A DNA stretch of 6,087 bases from PFJX01 sp964646585 (lineage in GTDB: Bacteria > Pseudomonadota > Gammaproteobacteria > Burkholderiales > Thiobacillaceae), in the NCBI GenBank assembly GCA_964646585.1, contig CAZYEY010000014.1:1-6087 (forward strand), in the 5' to 3' direction. Under the pieces are notes generated by a model. It saw only the letters and a list, made by a program, of their open reading frames with translations. It was not told the origin of the DNA and did no database searches. The position numbers and the translations under genes are program-made. This document shows positions 1 to 4,569 of this stretch, one piece after another (the first letter of the stretch is position 1; every line of letters starts with the position of its first letter).

Positions 1-1
1 C

Positions 2-64
2 TCCGGCACGGCCCCGTCCCAGGACAGCCACGCCGGGGGCATTCGCCGAGGTGTGTCCAACTGA
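2..64 (+). CDS. C-terminal end of an unidentified upstream gene (partial)
   Basis: Reading frame 2 is open from the window edge to a TGA at 62-64, and the 20 visible codons end mostly in G or C. The residues (ending HAGGIRRGVSN) are a plausible hydrophilic C-terminus, whereas the next gene's frame gives an arginine- and proline-rich string here. I do not recognise the product. If real, it stops 14 bases before the preferred start of the tape-measure-like gene. It could be the end of an upstream tape measure fragment, of a separate tail gene, or of an inserted element. The minus strand also has a short open stretch here (ATG at 42 reading left), so this call is weak. Confidence 0.3.
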   Translation, partial: SGTAPSQDSHAGGIRRGVSN

Positions 65-71
65 GGGTGGG
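63..71 (+). promoter_or_regulatory. Probable ribosome binding site of the tape-measure-like gene
   Basis: The purine-rich run GAGGGTGGG lies seven bases before GTG 79 and overlaps the TGA of the preceding frame. It is too close to GTG 67 to serve that codon, so it favours 79 as the start; GTG 91 would be about 19 bases away. If the tape measure frame in fact continues from further left, this site is fortuitous. Confidence 0.35.
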
Positions 72-78
72 TTTCACC

Positions 79-861
79 GTGCCGCCCGCCGTGAGCGCTG
101 TGCGCAACGCGCTGAACCGCACGCACCTGGTCACCGAGAAACTCGCCCCGCTGTGGAACCGCATCGGCGAAGGCTTCGGGCAGGCCGTGCAGGGGATCGT
201 GAGCGGCGCGCAAGGCTTACGCGAAGGGCTTTCCAACATCTTCCGCAGCATTTCGGAGGCCTTCCTGCAGCACCTGGTCATCCAGCCCTTCCAGCAGTGG
301 GTGGGGATGCAGGCGCGGATGCTGGCGATGAAGCTGGGCTTTACCCAGCAAGAAGCCGCCATCGAGCAGGCGGCCGCGTCCCAGGCCGCCATTCCCGTCG
401 TCGGCCCCGGGCTGGCGCTGGCCGCGATGGCGGCCATGGTGGCCATGGTGGCCGCCGTCATGGCCTTGATGGGCAAGGTCAAGCAGTTCGCCGTGGGCGG
501 CTACGTGATGGGCCCGGGCACATCCACCTCGGACTCGATTCCGGCGCGGCTGTCGGCCGGCGAGTACGTGGTGCGCGCAGCAGCCGTTCGCCGGGTCGGC
601 GTGGCGTTCCTGGATGCCCTCAATGGCCTCAAGGCCCCGCCCGCGTGGGATGGCCAGCGCCTGGCCCTGGCTGCAGGCGGCCTCGTGCCGCAGGTCAACG
701 TGCCGCCCGCGCAGCCGCAGGTGCAGCAGGCCGTGCGCATCGTCAACGCCATCGACCCGGGCGTGACCCACGACCATCTGCAAACGCCCGCCGGCGAGCG
801 GGTCATCCTCAACATCATCGGCCGCAACGCCCGCGCGGTGCGCGCCGCGCTCCAGGGATAA
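79..861 (+). CDS. Tape measure protein, C-terminal part (split or truncated)
   Basis: The 260 residues resemble the last quarter of phage tail tape measure proteins, the long helical proteins that fill the tail tube and set its length. An amphipathic helical stretch containing LVIQPFQQWVGMQ lies at about 60-75. A hydrophobic Ala/Met/Val segment runs over about 105-131, as in tape measures thought to enter the membrane at DNA delivery. The hallmark GGYVMGPGTSTSDSIPARLS, followed by GEYVVRAAAVRRVG, lies at about 140-174. Complete tape measures are usually several hundred to over a thousand residues, so most of the protein is missing. The frame is open to the left edge, but the reading before about base 79 is low-quality (Arg/Pro/His-rich). 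I chose GTG 79 from the upstream purine run; GTG 67 and GTG 91 are alternatives. The gene may be a 3' remnant or a separately translated half. The family call is firm, the start is not. Confidence 0.75.
   Translation: MPPAVSAVRNALNRTHLVTEKLAPLWNRIGEGFGQAVQGIVSGAQGLREGLSNIFRSISEAFLQHLVIQPFQQWVGMQARMLAMKLGFTQQEAAIEQAAASQAAIPVVGPGLALAAMAAMVAMVAAVMALMGKVKQFAVGGYVMGPGTSTSDSIPARLSAGEYVVRAAAVRRVGVAFLDALNGLKAPPAWDGQRLALAAGGLVPQVNVPPAQPQVQQAVRIVNAIDPGVTHDHLQTPAGERVILNIIGRNARAVRAALQG
432..453 (+). repeat. 9-bp tandem repeat (GGCCATGGT x2 plus GGCC)
   Basis: Two perfect copies of GGCCATGGT at 432-440 and 441-449 are followed by the first four bases of a third. The unit is a multiple of three and lies within the Ala/Met/Val helix of the tape-measure-like protein, so copy-number change would add or remove three residues without breaking the frame. 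It is probably simple coding low complexity. Confidence 0.6.
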
Positions 862-864
862 GCC

Positions 865-1920
865 ATGGCCTTGCTCTTCATCGACGGCTTCGACCACTAC
901 GACCCGCAGTCGCTCGACCCCTTCGGCCAGCCGTGGCTGGCGCGCGGCAAGGCGGCCTACCTGTCGCCTGCGGCCACCCGCATCCCCGGGCGGCGGCCGT
1001 CGTCCTACGCGCTGCGCCTGCCGCAAGGCGCAGGCGGCGGCTACGTCAAGAACCTCGAGACCCCCCGCACTAGCCTCATTGTGGGCGCGGCCATCCGCGT
1101 GGCGCCTTTCGAGAACACCGGCGCAGAACCCGTGCTGCTGGGCGTGCGCGATGCGAATGCGCAGGTATCGCATCTCGTGAGAATCGGCGAGGACGGGCGC
1201 TTGAAGCTCTACCGCGGGCAATATGGCTACGAGCAGTTGCTCTCGACCTCGATCGCCACTGCCCCGGCGCGCGGCTGGCACTACGTCGAGCTGCAGGTGG
1301 TGCAAGGCACGAGCAACGGCGTCTTGAGCGTGCGGGTCAACGGCATCCTCGCCATCCAGCTGACCGCGCAGAACACGCTGCAAGGCGGCGGGGGGCTGCT
1401 CACCGCCTTCGTGGGCGCCGTGCCGGGCCAGGCTTGCCCGGTCACGCTGGACGTGGACGACCTTTATCTCGCCGACACCTCGGGCACGATCAACAACACC
1501 TTCCTGGGCGACGTGCGGGTCGATGCGCTGCCCGCCCAGGCGAACGGGTCGCTCAACCAATGGACGGTCGAGGGCGCGGCATCCGCCTGGCAAGCGGTCA
1601 GCGACGGCGATGAGGCCAGCGGCATCCGCGCCAATGCCGCGGGTCTGCGCCAGACGTTTGACATCGCGCCGCTGCCGGCGATGGCTACACCCGCCGTCCA
1701 CGGCGTGCAGGTCACGATGCTGGGGCGCAAGACCGACGCGGGCCTGGGCAAGGTCAAGGGCTTGGTGATGAGCGGCGCGCAGACCGCGGTGAGCGCCGAG
1801 CTCATCCTGCAAGAGCAGCTGGCCTGGCACACGGCGCTCTTCGAGCGCAATCCCAACGGCAACGTGCCGTGGACCGAGGCCGCGTTCAACGCGGCGGAGT
1901 TCGGCGTGGAGTCGGCATGA
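865..1920 (+). CDS. Phage tail-region protein with ConA/LamG-like N-terminus
   Basis: The 351-residue product starts MALLFIDGFDHYD; the FIDGFDHY opening recurs in proteins encoded next to tape measure genes in phages of Gram-negative bacteria. Residues 1 to about 205 alternate beta-strand-like stretches (WHYVELQVV at 138-146, DVDDLYLAD at 196-204) that I read as a concanavalin A/LamG-type sandwich, a fold often used for sugar binding. A second module from NNTFLGDVRV (about 210-219) to AEFGVE (344-349) matches the conserved ending of this protein type. There is no signal peptide, transmembrane helix or visible enzyme motif. ATG 865 follows the previous TAA by three bases, with AGGGA six bases before it. 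By position it is probably a minor tail component, possibly surface-exposed and glycan-binding; that role is inferred. The family is usually annotated as hypothetical. Confidence 0.7.
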   Translation: MALLFIDGFDHYDPQSLDPFGQPWLARGKAAYLSPAATRIPGRRPSSYALRLPQGAGGGYVKNLETPRTSLIVGAAIRVAPFENTGAEPVLLGVRDANAQVSHLVRIGEDGRLKLYRGQYGYEQLLSTSIATAPARGWHYVELQVVQGTSNGVLSVRVNGILAIQLTAQNTLQGGGGLLTAFVGAVPGQACPVTLDVDDLYLADTSGTINNTFLGDVRVDALPAQANGSLNQWTVEGAASAWQAVSDGDEASGIRANAAGLRQTFDIAPLPAMATPAVHGVQVTMLGRKTDAGLGKVKGLVMSGAQTAVSAELILQEQLAWHTALFERNPNGNVPWTEAAFNAAEFGVESA

Positions 1921-3275
1921 CCGGGCGTCTCGTCGCCGAGCAGCGGGTGGAGCTGGGCAGCGTGCCTGCGCCCGGCAGCAGCCTGGCCGCCTTGCGTGCC
2001 GAAGCGCTCTCGCGGGCGGCCTTCGGCGCGGGCGCGACGCACTTCGCGCCGGAGACGGCGGCCTCGCCGTGGCCGCCCGACCGGGCGGCCGGACTCTACG
2101 CGGAATCGCTCGCATCGCCCTGGGCGCCCGTCGATGCGCCCGCGTTCCTGGTGGAAGTCCTGCGCCGCGACACGGCGGCAGCGGCCATCGTCACCACCGG
2201 CATGGACGCTTTCGGCGATGCGCCGTGGCCCGATGCCCCGCGCGGCGTCTTCGCCTTCCGCCACGACTGGGCCGAGCCGCTCGTGGAGCGGCTGCAGTGG
2301 CAGACCAGCGTCACGCGGCTGGCGAGCGGCAACGAAGCCCGCCAGGGGCTGCGGCGCGTGCCCCGGCGCTTCCTCACCTACGCCGTGGGGCACGCCCGCG
2401 CGGGCGATGCGCTAGTCGCGGACTGGCTGGCCGACCATTTCGGGCAGACGGCGCGTGTCAGCGCCATCGAGCAGGACGTCCTCTGGCTGGCCGAGCCTTT
2501 GGCGCGACCGGCCAGCGCGGGCAGTCTGGTGATGAACCTGGTGGCCGGGCGGGCGACCGATCCGTGCGATCTCACCCAGTGGGTGCCAGGGGTGGCCGGT
2601 GGTCGTGTCAGCGCCGAGATTGCCTGCGCGCGCCCACCGGAAATCGTGCCGCCAGACCCGATGCTCGACGGCCTGCCGGTCTGGCCCGATGGCAACTGGC
2701 GCGACGATCCATCGGCCAGCGCGCAGGCGGTGCTCACCCGGCAAGACCTCTCACCAGCCGACCCCTGGGTGCGCCGCGACGATCCGTGGCCGGCGACGAC
2801 CTACCAGCGCCGCTACCTGGCCGGCGACATGGAGGCGATCGAGCGCTGGCGGGCGCGGCTGTGGCAAGCCCAAGGCCGCCTGGGGGCCTTCTGGCTGCCC
2901 GATGGACTGGCGCCGGTGCTGTGGGTGAGCGCCGAGGCGGACCCGGAAGATGGCTTCCTGCGGGTGACCGGCGAGGACATCTCTGCGTTCTGGCACCGCC
3001 CCGCCGCCTGCCTGATCCTGCATCCGGACGGCAGCCGGCAGCACGCGCTGACCGCGATCTGCCATCGGGATCAAGGTGGCGTGCTGGTACTGCGCTCGGG
3101 GCTGGATGCGCCAGTGCCTGCGGGCAGCCGCGTCCTGCGCCTTACCCGCTGCCGCCTCGACCACGACGCGGTCGAGCTGTACTGGCACAGCCCGACGCTC
3201 GTCGAGATTCCCCTGACCGCGCGTCAGTTGCCCGAGCCGCGCTGCAACGACCGGTCGATCTACATGCCGTCCTGA
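1917..3275 (+). CDS. Two-lobed phage tail protein, candidate distal tail/adaptor
   Basis: The 452-residue product starts at ATG 1917, whose ATGA overlaps the stop of the gene before it; GGAG at 1908-1911 lies five bases upstream. The frame also opens at GTG 1869, but those extra residues are Arg/Gly-rich and would overlap the preceding gene's conserved C-terminus, so I rejected them. Two lobes can be seen. The first, around 114-200, has FRHDW, then ERLQWQTSV and a basic RRVPRRFLTY segment. The second, around 295-445, has YQRRYL, ERWRARLWQAQGRLGAFWLP (about 309-328) and a beta-rich tail ending shortly after VEIPLTARQLPE. This resembles tail proteins encoded between tape measure and DUF2163 genes, the place of the distal tail (DUF2460-type) protein in gene transfer agents. 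It is much longer than a classic DUF2460 protein, so that equivalence is an inference. No catalytic motif or membrane segment is apparent. Confidence 0.65.
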   Translation: MTGRLVAEQRVELGSVPAPGSSLAALRAEALSRAAFGAGATHFAPETAASPWPPDRAAGLYAESLASPWAPVDAPAFLVEVLRRDTAAAAIVTTGMDAFGDAPWPDAPRGVFAFRHDWAEPLVERLQWQTSVTRLASGNEARQGLRRVPRRFLTYAVGHARAGDALVADWLADHFGQTARVSAIEQDVLWLAEPLARPASAGSLVMNLVAGRATDPCDLTQWVPGVAGGRVSAEIACARPPEIVPPDPMLDGLPVWPDGNWRDDPSASAQAVLTRQDLSPADPWVRRDDPWPATTYQRRYLAGDMEAIERWRARLWQAQGRLGAFWLPDGLAPVLWVSAEADPEDGFLRVTGEDISAFWHRPAACLILHPDGSRQHALTAICHRDQGGVLVLRSGLDAPVPAGSRVLRLTRCRLDHDAVELYWHSPTLVEIPLTARQLPEPRCNDRSIYMPS

Positions 3276-3277
3276 CC

Positions 3278-4102
3278 ATGCCGTACATCGTTCCCACCTC
3301 ATCCGGCTGCCACACCGGTGCAACGCCTTTGCTCGAAGTGGAGCTCTACGCCTTCGAGAGCGACAGCGCGCAGTTTCATCTCACGCCGCACGAGTTCGAC
3401 GTCGATCTGGACGGCGCCCTCTACCGGAGCCTGCCCATCGAGCGCAACGCGCTGGCGCAGGGTGCCGAGGCCGCCAAGAGCGCGTTGGAACTGCGGCTGC
3501 CGCCGGATGCGGACCTCGTGCGCCATCTGCTGGCCAGTGCCCTCACCGGCGAGGCGACCGCGGTGACGCTGCGCATCGCCCGCCGCGATGCCTGGTCTGA
3601 TGGCTGGTGGATCGCCGGCACGCGCTGGATGGGCCGGGTGCTGGGCGTGGAGGTGTCCATTGATGCAGCGCGCATCCGCTGCGAGTCCGCGCAGGTGAGC
3701 TTGAAGCGCATTGGCCTGCGCCGGCTCTACAGCCGCGCCTGCTCGCACGTGCTGTACTCGGCGGCCTGCGGGGCGACGCCGATTACGGCCAGCGCCGTGG
3801 GCAGCAGCATCGAAGGCCGGCGCGTCGATCTCGAGGGCGGCGTGCCTGGCAGCGTCGCCGGTGGCCTGGCCGGAGGCTGGCTGGAAACGCCGGCCGGCGC
3901 GCGCCACATGATCGTCAGCGAAACCGGCGCCGGCGTGGAGCTGCTCTACCCAGCGCCTCTTGCCGCCGGCGCCGAGGTGCTGCTCACGGTCGGCTGCGAT
4001 CACAGCACGGCCACCTGCCAGGCGCGGTTCGACAACCTGGCCAATTACGGCGGTTTCCCCGCCATCCCGACCAAGAACCCGTTTGCGACGGGCGTGTTCT
4101 GA
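3278..4102 (+). CDS. DUF2163/phage_BR0599 tail hub protein, likely Fe-S binding
   Basis: The 274-residue protein fits the family having an N-terminal DUF2163 domain (about 15-165) and a C-terminal BR0599 domain (about 185-270), related to lambda gpL and the hub protein of the Rhodobacter capsulatus gene transfer agent. These proteins sit at the tail end between the distal ring and the tip. The signature is two cysteine pairs: C155 and C164 within ACSHVLYSAACG, and C240 and C247 within GCDHSTATC. They are followed by RFDNLANYGGFPAIP (about 250-264). Family members hold a [4Fe-4S] cluster with these four cysteines; here that is inferred from the motif. C11 and C135 lie outside it. ATG 3278 comes two bases after the previous TGA with no clear Shine-Dalgarno sequence, so translation is probably coupled. 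The frame is open much further upstream, but that region is the out-of-frame shadow of the preceding gene. Confidence 0.88.
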   Translation: MPYIVPTSSGCHTGATPLLEVELYAFESDSAQFHLTPHEFDVDLDGALYRSLPIERNALAQGAEAAKSALELRLPPDADLVRHLLASALTGEATAVTLRIARRDAWSDGWWIAGTRWMGRVLGVEVSIDAARIRCESAQVSLKRIGLRRLYSRACSHVLYSAACGATPITASAVGSSIEGRRVDLEGGVPGSVAGGLAGGWLETPAGARHMIVSETGAGVELLYPAPLAAGAEVLLTVGCDHSTATCQARFDNLANYGGFPAIPTKNPFATGVF

Positions 4103-4103
4103 T

Positions 4104-4108
4104 AGGAG
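4104..4108 (+). promoter_or_regulatory. Ribosome binding site of the small membrane protein gene
   Basis: AGGAG lies nine bases before ATG 4118, in the only spacer (15 bases) that holds a good free-standing site. It confirms the start and suggests that this small gene is translated independently of its upstream neighbour. Confidence 0.6.
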
Positions 4109-4117
4109 ACATCGCGC

Positions 4118-4345
4118 ATGTGGTACCTGCTTGCGATCGTGGTCACGGCGCTGGTGTCTGCGGCGCTCGCCCCGAAACCACCCGAACCCAAGCCGGCGTC
4201 GCTTTCCGACGTCGATGCGCCCACCGCCGAAGAAGGCCGGCCGATCCCCGTCGTGTTTGGCGCGGTGCTCATCCGTGGGGCCAACGTCGTGTGGTACGGC
4301 GACTTGGAGGCCGAACCGATCAAGAAGAAGGGCGGCAAGAAATGA
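4118..4345 (+). CDS. Small phage tail-tip-associated protein with N-terminal membrane helix
   Basis: The 75-residue product begins with a hydrophobic segment (about 2-18, WYLLAIVVTALVSAALA) followed by a proline-rich stretch, PKPPEPKP, then EEGRPIPVVFGAVLIRG and NVVWYGDLEAEPI, and ends in lysines (KKKGGKK). I recognise this small protein from phages of Gram-negative bacteria, where it stands just before the tip gene; it is generally annotated as hypothetical. The GRPIPVVFG...VVWYGD stretch resembles the segment found near the N-terminus of many single-chain J-like tip proteins. The hydrophobic segment could be a membrane anchor, an uncleaved signal or a buried assembly helix. There is no lipobox cysteine. 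Its function is unknown; a role in tip assembly is inferred from position and motif. The stop overlaps the next gene's ATG as ATGA. Confidence 0.8.
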   Translation: MWYLLAIVVTALVSAALAPKPPEPKPASLSDVDAPTAEEGRPIPVVFGAVLIRGANVVWYGDLEAEPIKKKGGKK

Positions 4346-4569
4346 GCGACGACATGACCGAGCCCCTCATCGTCACCATCGACCACGTGCGCGCCACTGG
4401 CCTGTGCGTGCACGGCACGCGCAGCTGGTTCGCGCGCCAGGGCCTGGACTTTCGCGCCTTTCTGCGCGAAGGCATCGCTGCCGAGGCGCTGCTGGCCACG
4501 GGCGATGCGATGGCTATGCGGGTGGTCGAGCACGCTCGCCGTCAATCTGAACCGCAGGAGACGGCCTGA
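4342..4569 (+). CDS. Small conserved phage protein of unknown function, tail tip region
   Basis: The 75-residue soluble protein starts at ATG 4342, overlapping the preceding stop (ATGA) and ending in TGATG shared with the next gene. Upstream is only a purine-rich run (AAGAAGAAGGG), so translation is probably coupled. After a short acidic start come VTIDHVRATGLCVHGTRSWF (about 10-29) and a helical part with GLDFRAFLREGI and ATGDAMAMRVVEHARR. The pattern suggests a compact helical fold; no enzyme motif, metal site or membrane segment is visible. Proteins of this look occur in the same place in other phages of Gram-negative bacteria, but I know of no assigned function. The constant position between the membrane-helix protein and the tip gene suggests a chaperone or structural role at the tip, which is speculative. 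Confidence 0.72.
   Translation: MSDDMTEPLIVTIDHVRATGLCVHGTRSWFARQGLDFRAFLREGIAAEALLATGDAMAMRVVEHARRQSEPQETA
4556..4560 (+). promoter_or_regulatory. Ribosome binding site of the tail tip gene
   Basis: AGGAG lies eight bases before ATG 4569, inside the last codons of the preceding small gene. Together with the TGATG overlap it fixes the tip protein start. Confidence 0.6.

Noticed and set aside
1..42. Possible start of a minus-strand gene (ATG at 42, reading MPPAWLSWDGAVPE)
   Set aside because: The 14 codons look protein-like and all end in G or C, but no Shine-Dalgarno sequence precedes the ATG and too little is visible; it competes with the frame-2 reading at 2-64 and cannot be settled from this window.
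51..1073. Frame-3 open frame on the + strand overlapping the tape-measure-like gene
   Set aside because: It is strongly Arg/Pro/Gly-biased and runs across two recognisable genes in another frame.
217..2115. Long open frame on the minus strand (632 codons)
   Set aside because: It lies opposite well-supported genes, its translation is Arg/His/Ala-rich without family features, and long antisense frames are expected in GC-rich DNA with G/C-ending codons.
2069..3277. Upstream extension of the BR0599 gene frame
   Set aside because: These residues are the out-of-frame reading of the preceding tail gene; family members start near ATG 3278 (MPYIVPT).
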